A stretch of DNA of 60,991 nucleotides from an uncultured Prevotellaceae bacterium (GTDB lineage Bacteria; Bacteroidota; Bacteroidia; Bacteroidales; Bacteroidaceae). A model generated the notes under the pieces. That model saw nothing but the letters and a program-made list of their open reading frames with translations, had not been told where the DNA came from and ran no database searches. The stretch is taken from the NCBI GenBank assembly GCA_900320565.1, contig ONSR01000002.1:1-60991 (forward strand), given 5' to 3'. This document shows positions 16,283 to 25,837 of this stretch, piece by piece (the stretch's first letter is position 1; every line of letters begins with the position of its first letter). Both the position numbers and the translations under genes were made by a program.

Positions 16283-19200
16283 ATGCAAAACAAAGGATTT
16301 GTAAAGGTTTTCGCAGTTCTGCTGACACTCGTGTGCCTCTTCTACCTTAGCTTCTCAGTCGTGACCAATCACTACGAGAACAAGGCTGCAGCACTCGCAC
16401 AGACAGAAGGTCAAGCAACTGCCGACCGCTACTTGGATTCTCTGCTCAACAACAAGGTTTACTGCAATGTATGGACATTGAAGGAATGCCGCGAAATGGG
16501 CATTGGCCTTGGTCTTGACCTCAAGGGAGGTATGAATGTTATTCTCGAAGTCAGTGTGCCTGATGTCATCAAAGCACTTGCCGACCACAAAGAAGAAACA
16601 GACGAAAACTTCCGCAAGGCCGTCGAACAGGCCACAAAAGAGGCTGCCGCCAGCCAAAGTGACTTTATTACCTTATTCGTAAAGGACTACAAAGCTCTCG
16701 AGCCCAACAAGGCTCTCGCCGAACTCTTCGCCACACAACAGCTGCGCGACAAGGTGACAACAAAGAGCACAGACAAGGAAGTTGAGAGCGTGCTTCGTGC
16801 TGAAGTTAAGAGCGCCATTGACAACTCTTACAACGTACTCCGCACCCGTATCGACCGCTTCGGTGTCGTACAGCCTAACATCCAGGCCCTCGAAGGTCAG
16901 GAAGGCCGCATCATGGTCGAAATGCCTGGCGTTAAGGAACCCGAACGCGTACGTAAGTTGCTGCAAGGCAGCGCTAACCTCGAGTTCTGGGAGACCTACA
17001 ATGCACAGGAGATTACTCCTTTCCTCATTAACCTCGACGCAAAACTTGCTGCTGCATTGAGCGGCATTAAGGACGAGGCTCCTGCCGACTCTGCAGAAGC
17101 AGTTGCTCAAACCGACGAGCTCAAGGTTGAGGAGAAGGCCGACACAGCAAAGGCCGCTGCCGACCTCGCTTCTGCCGTTGCTGAGAACAGCGATGAAGAG
17201 ACGACAACAAACATGTCTGCTGCCGACATCGAGAAGGCCCACAAGCAGAATCCTCTGCTGAGCCGCTTGAACCACAGACATGCTTATGGTTGCGTGGTAG
17301 GCATTGCCAGCAAACGCGACATGGATGCCATCGACGAGCTCCTTGCTTCTCCCGAGGCTAAGGAAGTGCTTCCCTCTGACCTCCGCCTCAAGTGGGGTGT
17401 AAAGGGCATGGGTGAAGGTGCCAATGCCAACACCTATGAACTCTATGCCATTAAGGTGACAGAGCGCAACGGCCGTGCTCCTCTGGAAGGCGACGTTGTG
17501 ACCGATGCCAGCGACTCTTACGATCAGGCTGGTCGTCCTTGCGTAAGCATGAAGATGAACGTCGATGGTGCACGTCGTTGGGCTGCCCTCACAAAGGCTA
17601 ACCTGAAGCGTAGCGTTGCCATCGTGCTCGATGATAACGTTTACAGTGCTCCTACTGTACAGAGCGAAATCACTGGTGGTAACTCCGAGATTACTGGTAA
17701 CTTCACTGCCGAAGACACCCGCGACCTTGCCAATGTGCTGAAGTCAGGTAAGATGCCTGCTCCCGCAAAGATCGTCAGCGAGGAAATCGTTGGTCCTTCT
17801 CTCGGTGCAGAGTCTATCCGCCAGGGTATCTGGAGTTGCGTCATCGCCTTTGTCATCCTGATGATCTACATGATCATAATGTATGGCTTCATCCCAGGCA
17901 TGGTTGCTAACTGCGCTCTTGTCCTGAACCTCTTCTTTACAGTCGGTATCCTGACAAGCTTCCAGGCTGCCCTCACCATGAGTGGTATCGCTGGTATGGT
18001 GCTGTCGCTGGGTATGGCTGTCGATGCTAACGTGCTCATCTACGAGCGTACGAAGGAAGAGATGAAGGCCGGTAAGAAGGTTCGCGAAGCACTTGCTGCT
18101 GGTTACAGCAACGCCTTCAGTGCCATCTTCGACTCTAACTTGACATCAGTCATCACGGCTATCATCCTTTACTACTTCGGTACAGGTCCTATCCGCGGCT
18201 TCGCAACTACGTTGCTGATTGGTATCTGCGTCAGCTTCTTCACTGCCGTGTTCCTGACACGCGTTGTTTACACTCAGGTAATGGATAAGGACAAGTGGCT
18301 GAACCTCACCTTCCGCACCGCTATCGGCGACAAGATTTCCTTCCAGAACCCTGCTTACAAGTTCATGAGTGCCTACAAGAAGAGCTTCGCCATCTTCGGC
18401 ACGCTGGTAGTCATCAGCATCTGCTTCATGCTCACTCGTGGCTTCAGCAAGAGCATTGACTTCACTGGTGGTCGCAACTTCGTGGTAATGTTCGAGAACG
18501 AGGTACAGCCCGAGACCGTCCGCGGTCTGCTGGCTGAGGCATTCCCCGAAAGCAACACCAGCGCCATCGCTCTGGGTACAGAGGGCAAGACCATCCGTAT
18601 CTCTACCAACTACCGTATTGAAGAAGACGGCATTGAGGTGGATAGCGAGATTGAGAGCAAACTCTTCGACATCCTCAAGAGCGGCAATCTGCTGGCAAGC
18701 GACCTTACTCTGGAGAACTTCATCAACCGCGACGAGCGTGCTGGTGGCTCCATCATCAGCAGCCAGAAGGTAGGTCCCTCCGTAGCATCCGACATCACGA
18801 AGGGTGCCATCTGGAGTGTCATCCTCGCCTTCATTGCCATCTTCGTCTACATCTTCATCCGCTTCCGCAACCTGTCGTTCTCTATCGGCGCTATCACCGC
18901 ACTGATTGTGGACATCATCCTCATCTTGGGTATGTACAGCATGTGCTGGGGCTGGATGCCATTCTCTCTCGAGATAGACCAGACGTTCATCGGTGCTGTG
19001 CTGACCGCTATCGGTTATTCAATCAACGACAAGGTGGTTGTATTCGACCGTATCCGCGAGTTCCTCCACCTGCACCCGAAGCGTGACAAGCAGGAACTCT
19101 TCAACGAGTCTTTGAACAGCACATTGAACCGTACCATCAACACCTCTGTATCTACGTTCATCGTACTTGCAGTCATCTTCTGCCTTGGCGGTGCCAGCAT

Positions 19201-19327
19201 CCGCAGTTTCGCCTTCGCAATGATTCTGGGTGTCATCTTCGGTACGCTGTCTTCTATCTTCGTGGCTGCTCCGACAGCTTACCTCACCAGAGGCAAGAAC
19301 ATCGTGGAAGAGCCCGAGAAAAAGTAA
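16283..19327 (+). CDS. secDF: Protein translocase subunit SecDF (fused SecD and SecF)
   Basis: 1014 residues. It uses the proton-motive force to pull exported proteins out on the periplasmic side of SecYEG. The SecD half covers residues 1-~650: TM1 near 8-25, GLGLDLKGGMNVILEV (the DLKGG motif) at ~72-88, the P1 periplasmic domain and a TM bundle with SLGMAVDANVLIYER around 570-590. The SecF half (~685-1014) has SIDFTGGRNF and a second TM bundle with GYSINDKVVVFDRIRE. The natural SecD-SecF fusion is typical of Bacteroidetes. An Ala/Asp/Glu-rich low-complexity insert lies at ~270-315 in P1. It has its own promoter and a strong terminator, so it is monocistronic, and it directly supports the many secreted proteins in this window. 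Confidence 0.97.
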   Translation: MQNKGFVKVFAVLLTLVCLFYLSFSVVTNHYENKAAALAQTEGQATADRYLDSLLNNKVYCNVWTLKECREMGIGLGLDLKGGMNVILEVSVPDVIKALADHKEETDENFRKAVEQATKEAAASQSDFITLFVKDYKALEPNKALAELFATQQLRDKVTTKSTDKEVESVLRAEVKSAIDNSYNVLRTRIDRFGVVQPNIQALEGQEGRIMVEMPGVKEPERVRKLLQGSANLEFWETYNAQEITPFLINLDAKLAAALSGIKDEAPADSAEAVAQTDELKVEEKADTAKAAADLASAVAENSDEETTTNMSAADIEKAHKQNPLLSRLNHRHAYGCVVGIASKRDMDAIDELLASPEAKEVLPSDLRLKWGVKGMGEGANANTYELYAIKVTERNGRAPLEGDVVTDASDSYDQAGRPCVSMKMNVDGARRWAALTKANLKRSVAIVLDDNVYSAPTVQSEITGGNSEITGNFTAEDTRDLANVLKSGKMPAPAKIVSEEIVGPSLGAESIRQGIWSCVIAFVILMIYMIIMYGFIPGMVANCALVLNLFFTVGILTSFQAALTMSGIAGMVLSLGMAVDANVLIYERTKEEMKAGKKVREALAAGYSNAFSAIFDSNLTSVITAIILYYFGTGPIRGFATTLLIGICVSFFTAVFLTRVVYTQVMDKDKWLNLTFRTAIGDKISFQNPAYKFMSAYKKSFAIFGTLVVISICFMLTRGFSKSIDFTGGRNFVVMFENEVQPETVRGLLAEAFPESNTSAIALGTEGKTIRISTNYRIEEDGIEVDSEIESKLFDILKSGNLLASDLTLENFINRDERAGGSIISSQKVGPSVASDITKGAIWSVILAFIAIFVYIFIRFRNLSFSIGAITALIVDIILILGMYSMCWGWMPFSLEIDQTFIGAVLTAIGYSINDKVVVFDRIREFLHLHPKRDKQELFNESLNSTLNRTINTSVSTFIVLAVIFCLGGASIRSFAFAMILGVIFGTLSSIFVAAPTAYLTRGKNIVEEPEKK

Positions 19328-19338
19328 ACGACAGACTA

Positions 19339-19356
19339 TATACATTATATATAATA
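19339..19356 (+). repeat. AT-rich motif TATACATTATATATAATA
   Basis: A second copy of the block at 11031-11048 and nearly that at 52998-53019; here it lies between the secDF stop and its terminator. Confidence 0.6.
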
Positions 19357-19365
19357 AATAAGGAG

Positions 19366-19399
19366 GGCACGTCGCACCAAAAGCGACGTGCCTTTTTTT
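19366..19399 (+). terminator. Rho-independent terminator of secDF
   Basis: GGCACGTCGC (19366-19375) and GCGACGTGCC (19383-19392) pair perfectly over 10 bp, followed by seven T residues. Confidence 0.95.
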
Positions 19400-19425
19400 A
19401 TCTTCCCTAACGACCTGCAGAAGCA

Positions 19426-19579
19426 TGACACACGTGAGATTTGCAAACTTCACGTGTGAAGTTGAAAAACTTCTCTGCAGAAGTTTGCAAAGTTCTCTGC
19501 AGAAGTTCGCTAAGTTCTCTGCAGAAGTTCGCTAAGTTCTCTGCAGAAGTTCGCTAAGTTCTCTGCAGGAGTTCGCTAA
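19426..19579 (+). repeat. 22-bp tandem array C, seven units, core CTGCAG
   Basis: Units start at 19426, 19448, 19470, 19492, 19514, 19536 and 19558. The last four are nearly identical and contain TTCTCTGCAGAAGTTCGC; 19470 differs at the end. The unit at 19448 keeps the CTTC...GAAGTT frame but has ACGTGT in place of TCTGCA. CACACGTGA (19429-19437) and TCACGTGTG (19450-19458) form an inverted repeat. Confidence 0.92.
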
Positions 19580-19710
19580 GTTTATTATAGTCAGGTTAAA
19601 CCTTCACATGTATAATTTTCAATCTTCACAAGTTATATTAAGAATATTGCCATTGCAAGCCGACCTATTGTTCAGCAAGTAGGGCAAATTTGTACAAAAC
19701 GACCATTTGT

Positions 19711-19742
19711 TTTGTCTTATTGATACTTTATTTGTACCTTTG
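19711..19742 (+). promoter_or_regulatory. Promoter of the 19844 gene
   Basis: TTTG (19711-19714), 20 nt, TACCTTTG (19735-19742). An exact consensus with a leader of about 95 nt. Confidence 0.85.
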
Positions 19743-19843
19743 TCGCGTTTTTCGCATAAAATACGGTTTAATAGCATACAAAGAAGAGACGAAGACCATA
19801 TTGAGAATCGAAATATAAATAACAAATCATTATTATAAAGGAA

Positions 19844-21538
19844 ATGAAAAGAAATCTTTTACTTGCTGCGCAGATACTTCTGGCTGCGGTGTTTTGCCTG
19901 CAAATCAATGCACAAGACATTAAGTTGAAAGGCATTGGACACGCCAACCGCTACGACGACGGCGAACAAATGGTATCGACCTATGTCGGTTGGAACAACG
20001 AATTGGGTAAGGCTATCTTCATCGTCGATAACGGCATCTATGCCATGAACTACGATGGAACAACACTCAGCACACCCGAGAAGGAACCTGCAGTGAACGC
20101 CGCAGAAGTGCGTGCAGACAGCGACAAGCAACTCTGGGCCACGAACTTCAACCTCATGCACGGCAACTCAGGTGCTGTCTATGTTGACGGCCAACTGGTG
20201 ACGGTCTTCTCGCGCGACGAGTCATCTACCGTCGATGAAGAACTGTTCCAAGTATGCAAATGGAATGCAACAACCGGCGAACTGCTAAGCAGAGAGATAC
20301 GTCCGAAATCCGACCGCTTGGAGTCTGCAGGTATGGCCTACAACCCCAAGGACGGCAAAGTTTATGGCCTTTTCTACCTGACAGGTCAGGATTTGCCTGA
20401 TGAAATCACCAGCGACCCCGACTACTTCGAAGACCAGGATGCCGACATGACCGACGGCGATGCAGGTTATTGCCTCTGCACCATCGACTTGGCTACCATG
20501 ACGGTAACACCCATTACCCCGGGACTTTACTATTATAACTTCGTCACCTTCGCCATCAACAGCGAGGGACGTGCCTTTGCCCTGACCAGCGGTGGTGCCA
20601 GTGGCGTCATCGACGACGATGGCAAGATGCGCAACATAGACGGCGACCTCGTTGGCGCACAACTTTGGGAGTTCGACCTCACAACAGGCCTCATGAAGAC
20701 AAAATCCGTCGAGAAGGTGGACTTGGAAGGCCAGACATACACCGACCAGGAACCTCTGGTGCCCGCCACAGGCTACTGCTCTCAGTACAAGCGCCAAGCA
20801 GCATGCTTTGCTATGAGCAACCCAGGCAAGATGTATTGGGTGGGCTACTACAATAGCGGAAAAGGCATCAATGAATGGGGCTCATGGGCTGCCCTGAGCG
20901 ACAAGGAATGGCGCACCAACGGCAAGTACGACACTGCCCTCTACGAGATTGATGTCAATACTGGCGAGACCACACAAGTGACCAAGATAGACAATCGCTG
21001 GACCTTCTCCGCCCTTTGGATTGAAGGCGACGACGCAAGCGACGGCGCAGGCATCGACGTGAACCCAGCACCTGTTACAGAAGCCTACATCGCTCTGTCA
21101 ACGACCGACAACGGTGCCATCCTGCAACAAGTAGAAAAGGGTAACCAATATACCTACAAGCTGGAGCCTGCCATCGGTTGGCAAGTACACAGCGTGACAT
21201 TCAACAACGAAGACATCACCAGTCAGGTCACAGAGGCAGGAAAGATTACCACACCCGTCATCGACAGCGACTACTCCACACTCTTCGTAACATTCGAGCA
21301 GTACAACCCCGACGCAATTCAAGACCTGAAGAAGTCGAGCGACGTGAGAGTCCTGGGTCAGGCTGGTGGCATCAGCGTACGGAATGCCAAAGCAGGCGAC
21401 ATGCTCTACATCTATACTCCCGACGGACGTCTGCTGCAGTCACAGCAGCTCAGCTCCTCCCAGACCGAAGTAGCACTCGATGCCAAGGCTCTCTATATCA
21501 TCAAGGTTGCTGACAAGGTCGTGAAAGTAAGACTATAA
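19844..21538 (+). CDS. Secreted propeller-like protein with T9SS-like tail
   Basis: 564 residues with signal peptide ending LQINAQ. Residues ~25-405 read as repeated beta blades with aromatic/Asp motifs (LYYYNFVTFAINSEGRAFAL, LWEFDLTTG, LYEIDVNTGE), suggesting a six- or seven-bladed propeller. Residues ~410-490 form a beta sandwich (AYIALSTTDNGAILQQVEKG, then VTFNNEDITSQV) like the InlB-B or Ig-type repeats of secreted Bacteroidales proteins. The tail (VLGQAGGISVRNAKAGDMLY to YIIKVADKVVKVRL) has the T9SS type A sorting layout. The ligand is unknown. The next cargo gene starts 32 bp downstream, so the pair is probably an operon under the 19711 promoter. Confidence 0.82.
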   Translation: MKRNLLLAAQILLAAVFCLQINAQDIKLKGIGHANRYDDGEQMVSTYVGWNNELGKAIFIVDNGIYAMNYDGTTLSTPEKEPAVNAAEVRADSDKQLWATNFNLMHGNSGAVYVDGQLVTVFSRDESSTVDEELFQVCKWNATTGELLSREIRPKSDRLESAGMAYNPKDGKVYGLFYLTGQDLPDEITSDPDYFEDQDADMTDGDAGYCLCTIDLATMTVTPITPGLYYYNFVTFAINSEGRAFALTSGGASGVIDDDGKMRNIDGDLVGAQLWEFDLTTGLMKTKSVEKVDLEGQTYTDQEPLVPATGYCSQYKRQAACFAMSNPGKMYWVGYYNSGKGINEWGSWAALSDKEWRTNGKYDTALYEIDVNTGETTQVTKIDNRWTFSALWIEGDDASDGAGIDVNPAPVTEAYIALSTTDNGAILQQVEKGNQYTYKLEPAIGWQVHSVTFNNEDITSQVTEAGKITTPVIDSDYSTLFVTFEQYNPDAIQDLKKSSDVRVLGQAGGISVRNAKAGDMLYIYTPDGRLLQSQQLSSSQTEVALDAKALYIIKVADKVVKVRL

Positions 21539-21570
21539 TATAATAAGGTATAAAGAACATACTATATTAA

Positions 21571-24500
21571 ATGTTTAAAATGAGAAAAGTAATTCTATTA
21601 TTTATTACGTTGCTCTCTTTCGCAGGGGCGACAATGGCGCAGAAGTCATTGCCATATAGCTATGGCTTTGAGGATTACAACCTCGACACTGACGGTTGGA
21701 CAACGTATTTCGGCACCAGCTTGTCAAAGAACAACAACGAGTGTAAGATTGTAGGAGATGCAAAGAAAACAGGAAGCTATGGTTTCCGCTTCTCCTCATT
21801 CAACACAGCTGGAGCAAATGCACAATATCTCATTTCCCCGGAACTGAATGCTTCCAATGGTGTTGATGTTTCCTTTGCGTGGAAAGTCAGTCATGGACAG
21901 TATTCCGAAAGTTTTAAGGTGGGATACTCTACAACGAATACTGATGTGAGCAGTTTTACATGGGACGATGGTACAACAAGCAATAGCACGAGTTGGAAAA
22001 ACTATGAAAACTCCTTCCCTGCTGGCACAAAGTATGTTGCCATCTACTATTATTCCAATTATTGTGGTCGCCTCTATGTCGATGATTTCAGCTTTACTGC
22101 TCCTCTTAATGGCCCCGCTTTGGTAGTAGAAGATGGTACCACCGCAATAAATAATGGCTACAACTATAACTTTGGCCTCGCCATACCAGGAACAACCCAC
22201 TACTTCAGGCTGAGCAATCCTGGCACAACAAACCTCAGCGTGTCTGTTTCTGAGACAGGCAACTTCGGTGCAAAATTAACCGCTCCAACAATCCCCGCTG
22301 GCAGTGCTGGTTATGTGCTTCTGAACATTACCATGCCCAGCACCTCTGGCAGCAGCGCCATTACCATTACGCCTGAAGCTGGCAGCGGCATTGACCCCTT
22401 CGTCATCAACGTAAGCGGCACCATCCGCGACGCCAACAAGCTCTACGAGCAGGGCTTCACCGCTCTTCCCCAAGACTGGACGACAACAGGCACATGGTAC
22501 TACAACGAAACTAACGGCGCATACACCAACGCTTGGTATCTCTCAAGCAATGCACGCCTCATCACACCTCTTCTAAACGTCAGCGAAGGCGAGACATTCT
22601 TCGTGGAGGCTAAGGGCTACAGCACAAGCAACACCAGCTACCAGCACCTGCAGATGCAGTATTCTGCCGACGGCACCACTTGGACTAACTTCGGCAGCGA
22701 GCCTACGCTCGACCCATCTAACTGGCAAACCTTCAGCTTCACTGGCGTACCTGCCGGTCAGTACTACATTGCTATCAACGCTTCGCAGGCCGACATCCGC
22801 ATGTTCTATGGCGGCGAACTGCCTCAGGAGCCTAAGATGGTAGTCACACAGCCCGAGTCGCTTGACTTCGGTGTCATCACAGCTGCTACGACCAAGACAT
22901 TCACCATCGCCAACACTGGCCATGCTACTTTGGAAGGCATCAACGTAACATCGAACAACGCAGCCTTCACCATCACCGGTGCTCCCACAAGTCTCGCTGC
23001 TGGCGAAAGCGCCGAAGTAACCATCACAATGGCTGCCACTACGACAGGCGCACTGAGCAGCGACATCACCGTCAGCGCCACAGGCATGACTGACGTGCTG
23101 TTCACCGTGACCGGCATTGTTCTGCCCGAAGGACTGATGGTCGTTGACTTCAACGATAACGCGCTGCCTGCCAATTGGACTAACGCCGCATCAAACAAGT
23201 GGAGCTTCTCCGAAGGCAAGGCTTATTGCACATCCGTTGCCGAACTGGTAACGCCCAAGCTGTCCGTTGCAGATGGCGATATGCTTGTCATCACAGCGAC
23301 AAGTTATGATGACTACGATGGCAACTATCTTGAAGTTTACGGTTCTACCGACGGTACTTCTTGGGATTTCATCAAGAAGTTCAACTCTCGCAGCGATATT
23401 CCTTACGGCTCCTATACAACACTTGTTGTGACTGGCATCCCGACAACAACAAAGTATCTCAAGTTCAAAGGCTATTACGTCCGCGTTGACGAGATTGCTG
23501 GCCTGACATACGCTTCCGTGCTTTCTGTCAAGCTGGGCGAAACAGCCGTAAGCTCTCCCGCTGCTTACAACTTCGGCGATTGCTCTACCGATGCTTCTGT
23601 CACCTATAACTTCACCAACGAAGGTGCAGGCACCATCGAAATCACTAACGTAGCTATCACAGGCGAAGGCGCAGCTGCCTACAGCACCAACTGGACAACC
23701 AGCACAACTGTTCCCTTCGACCTTGTGATTACCCGCACATACGTTGCTGGTCGCGAAGGTGCTTCCGATGCCACCGTTACCGTTACGACCACCGAAGGCG
23801 ACTTCGTCATCAACGTGACCGGCACAGACAAGGCTGCCAATGCTCCTGAGCTGGCAGTAAGTCCTGCCGAGGATGCCGACTTCGGCGTAGTGACAGCTGC
23901 TACAAGCAAGACCTACACAGTGACCAATGCAGGCACAGGTACCTTGTCCGTCAACATCTATTCCAACGAAGAGAAGTTTACTGTTGCTCCCGCCCAGCTT
24001 ACCGACATCGCTGCAGGCGAAAGCAAGACCTTCGACGTAACCTTCACTCCCGTGGCAGAGACCTACGGCACGTTTACTGCAGAAATCATTGTTGTCCCGA
24101 CCTACGACTCTAATGCAGCCGTTCACTTCAACGCTTCTGCCAAGGTGAAAGACCCGAACATCTGGAGCGAGGACTTCTCTGCAGGCACTGTTCCCACAGG
24201 CTGGAATGCAGATAGCAACTGGACAATCGAAGGCGGTACTGCTAATGCAAAATACGCTTACGGCTCCACAAGCTACTACCTGACCACACCTGTCCTGACC
24301 GTCAGCGATGCCAGCGACGAGCTGACCTTCTACTACGAAGCCACAGCCAACTACGTCAGCATCAAGATACAGATGTCGAAGGACGGCAGCGCCTTTGCCG
24401 ACTATCAGACGATCTCTGGCCTCAACAATGGCGACGCAGGCACTTATACCATCACCGGCCTCGAGGCAGGCGACTATCAGTTCCGCTTCGCTAACGACGA

Positions 24501-25527
24501 CTACCTGCTCGACAACTTCGAAGGCTTCAAGCTGAACCTTGCCGACCACATCATCAGCATCGCCGCAAGCACAATCCCCGAGAGCAAGAGCTGGGACATG
24601 ACCATGAAGGAAGGCCGCAGCTTCGAGGCTACCGTCACTGTGAAGGAGATGCGTGGCGTAGCAGAGGAAGTGACTGCTAAGTTCTACATGGGCAACGAAG
24701 TGATTGGCACAGCCACAGGCTCTGTTGCAGCTAACGGCACCGAGACGCTCACCATCACAGCCACCCCGACGGCTTCTGCCACCGACGGCATCGAGATGCA
24801 CATCGAGGTTGAGTATGCCGGCGGCACAGTCAGCACAGACCCCGTCACCCGCTACGTAGCAGCCCTCACTTACTATACGCTCGATGAGAATTCTTCCGAT
24901 GAAGTTTGGTCTGGCACATACGACTTCGTTACCCTGAAGCGCACCTTCGCTGCAGGTTGGAACACCGTTTGTCTGCCCTTCACCATCGACGATGTGGAAG
25001 GTTTCTTCGGCACGGGTGCCAAGGCATACACCTTCAACAGTTATGTGAATGGCGAGCTTAACTTCTCTACAACAAGCGAGCTGACTGCAAGCTATCCCTA
25101 CATCATCTATGTTCCGACAGCCATTACAGAAGACATAGAGCTGACCGACATCACCATCAAGAGTGTCGATGAAGAGCCGTTCCTCTATAGCAAGAATGGC
25201 GTTTACCTACGCGGTACATACGCCCCCATAGCAGCAGGTCAGTGGACAAAGAGCAATACTGACGACATCATCTATGGCGTGACGACAGATGGACATATCA
25301 TGAAGGCCGGTTCGACAGCCAGCATCAAGGGCTTCCGTGCTTACTTCGATGTGCCTACTGCATCAGAGGTGAAGGCTCTCTCCTTCGACGGAGAGGATGC
25401 AACCGCTATTCAGGCGATCGACGGACAGCATGCAACAGATGATGCCATCTACAACGTTGCCGGTCAGCGCATCCAGAAGATGCAGAAGGGTATTAACATT
25501 ATTAACGGTAAGAAGGTATTGAAGTAA
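21571..25527 (+). CDS. Large secreted choice-of-anchor/cleaved-adhesin protein with T9SS-like tail
   Basis: 1318 residues; ATG 21571 or the in-frame ATG 21580 could start translation, both giving a signal peptide ending GATMAQ. Residues ~25-185 are a choice-of-anchor J (cleaved-adhesin) jelly roll starting SLPYSYGFEDY; related jelly rolls recur near 295-410, 525-655 and 860-990. Between them lie Ig-like choice-of-anchor D modules with the signature LDFGVITAATTKTFTI near 430 and DFGVVTAATSKTYTV near 770. Residues ~1115-1280 hold the WNTVCLPF domain found near the end of many Prevotella cargo proteins. The tail is IYNVAGQRIQKMQKGINI plus GKKVLK. Probably a cell-surface or secreted adhesin or glycan binder. 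A 57-residue gene overlaps its stop by one base. Confidence 0.87.
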   Translation: MFKMRKVILLFITLLSFAGATMAQKSLPYSYGFEDYNLDTDGWTTYFGTSLSKNNNECKIVGDAKKTGSYGFRFSSFNTAGANAQYLISPELNASNGVDVSFAWKVSHGQYSESFKVGYSTTNTDVSSFTWDDGTTSNSTSWKNYENSFPAGTKYVAIYYYSNYCGRLYVDDFSFTAPLNGPALVVEDGTTAINNGYNYNFGLAIPGTTHYFRLSNPGTTNLSVSVSETGNFGAKLTAPTIPAGSAGYVLLNITMPSTSGSSAITITPEAGSGIDPFVINVSGTIRDANKLYEQGFTALPQDWTTTGTWYYNETNGAYTNAWYLSSNARLITPLLNVSEGETFFVEAKGYSTSNTSYQHLQMQYSADGTTWTNFGSEPTLDPSNWQTFSFTGVPAGQYYIAINASQADIRMFYGGELPQEPKMVVTQPESLDFGVITAATTKTFTIANTGHATLEGINVTSNNAAFTITGAPTSLAAGESAEVTITMAATTTGALSSDITVSATGMTDVLFTVTGIVLPEGLMVVDFNDNALPANWTNAASNKWSFSEGKAYCTSVAELVTPKLSVADGDMLVITATSYDDYDGNYLEVYGSTDGTSWDFIKKFNSRSDIPYGSYTTLVVTGIPTTTKYLKFKGYYVRVDEIAGLTYASVLSVKLGETAVSSPAAYNFGDCSTDASVTYNFTNEGAGTIEITNVAITGEGAAAYSTNWTTSTTVPFDLVITRTYVAGREGASDATVTVTTTEGDFVINVTGTDKAANAPELAVSPAEDADFGVVTAATSKTYTVTNAGTGTLSVNIYSNEEKFTVAPAQLTDIAAGESKTFDVTFTPVAETYGTFTAEIIVVPTYDSNAAVHFNASAKVKDPNIWSEDFSAGTVPTGWNADSNWTIEGGTANAKYAYGSTSYYLTTPVLTVSDASDELTFYYEATANYVSIKIQMSKDGSAFADYQTISGLNNGDAGTYTITGLEAGDYQFRFANDDYLLDNFEGFKLNLADHIISIAASTIPESKSWDMTMKEGRSFEATVTVKEMRGVAEEVTAKFYMGNEVIGTATGSVAANGTETLTITATPTASATDGIEMHIEVEYAGGTVSTDPVTRYVAALTYYTLDENSSDEVWSGTYDFVTLKRTFAAGWNTVCLPFTIDDVEGFFGTGAKAYTFNSYVNGELNFSTTSELTASYPYIIYVPTAITEDIELTDITIKSVDEEPFLYSKNGVYLRGTYAPIAAGQWTKSNTDDIIYGVTTDGHIMKAGSTASIKGFRAYFDVPTASEVKALSFDGEDATAIQAIDGQHATDDAIYNVAGQRIQKMQKGINIINGKKVLK

Positions 25528-25700
25528 TGAAGAAGACATATATCACACCGCAGACGACAGTAGAGCTTGCACAATGCGAAATGCTGATTGCAGCAAGCCA
25601 ACTGAACATCAGCAACGATTCGCAAGGAGTCACTCCTTCTGATGAGGAGTACAATGGAGAGTTTTCTGTAAAGGAATACTCCTTTGGCGACGACTTCTAA
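25527..25700 (+). CDS. 57-residue conserved-looking peptide next to a T9SS cargo gene
   Basis: Read from the sequence: ATG at 25527-25529 shares its A with the preceding TAA, and the stop is at 25698-25700. The product begins MKKTYITPQTTVELAQCEML, contains LIAASQLNIS, and ends VKEYSFGDDF. There is no signal peptide or membrane helix; the second half is acidic. Peptides with this outline (MKKTYI-x-P start, an LAAS turn, VKE and FGDDF/W end) recur in Prevotella genomes to my knowledge, function unknown. The one-base overlap means translational coupling to the adhesin. A strong terminator follows 23 bp later. It could be a chaperone-like or regulatory partner of the cargo, or a precursor peptide; neither is shown. 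Confidence 0.75.
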   Translation: MKKTYITPQTTVELAQCEMLIAASQLNISNDSQGVTPSDEEYNGEFSVKEYSFGDDF

Positions 25701-25722
25701 AAGCCAATAAGGCAATATAAAA

Positions 25723-25766
25723 CAATCCCGCGTCACTCGTTAAGAGTTGACGCGGGATTGCTTTTT
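25723..25766 (+). terminator. Rho-independent terminator
   Basis: CAATCCCGCGTCA (25723-25735) pairs with TGACGCGGGATTG (25748-25760) over 13 bp, followed by CTTTTT. Confidence 0.95.
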
Positions 25767-25779
25767 CTGTGTTTCTTCC

Positions 25780-25809
25780 TTGTTATGTCAATTATTCTTC
25801 GTACTTTTG
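25780..25809 (+). promoter_or_regulatory. Promoter of the GLUG-esterase gene
   Basis: TACTTTTG at 25802-25809 with TTG at 25780-25782, 19 nt upstream. It decides the start: the upstream in-frame ATG at 25769 precedes the promoter, so translation begins at 25838. Confidence 0.7.
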
Positions 25810-25837
25810 CGCAAAGAATCCACTAACATCACATGCT

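Larger units (their letters stand above)
19400..19843. other. Intergenic region downstream of secDF
   Basis: About 440 bp after the terminator with no gene. It carries 22-bp array C, then AT-rich sequence and the promoter of the 19844 gene. A minus-strand reading frame at 19619-19825 has no recognisable features and overlaps the promoter. Confidence 0.75.

Noticed and set aside
23191..24801. 536-codon minus-strand frame within the adhesin gene
   Set aside because: Antisense of repetitive adhesin modules; no own promoter or domain.
25769..25837. Start of the GLUG-esterase gene at 25769
   Set aside because: The promoter box (25802-25809) lies within this extension.
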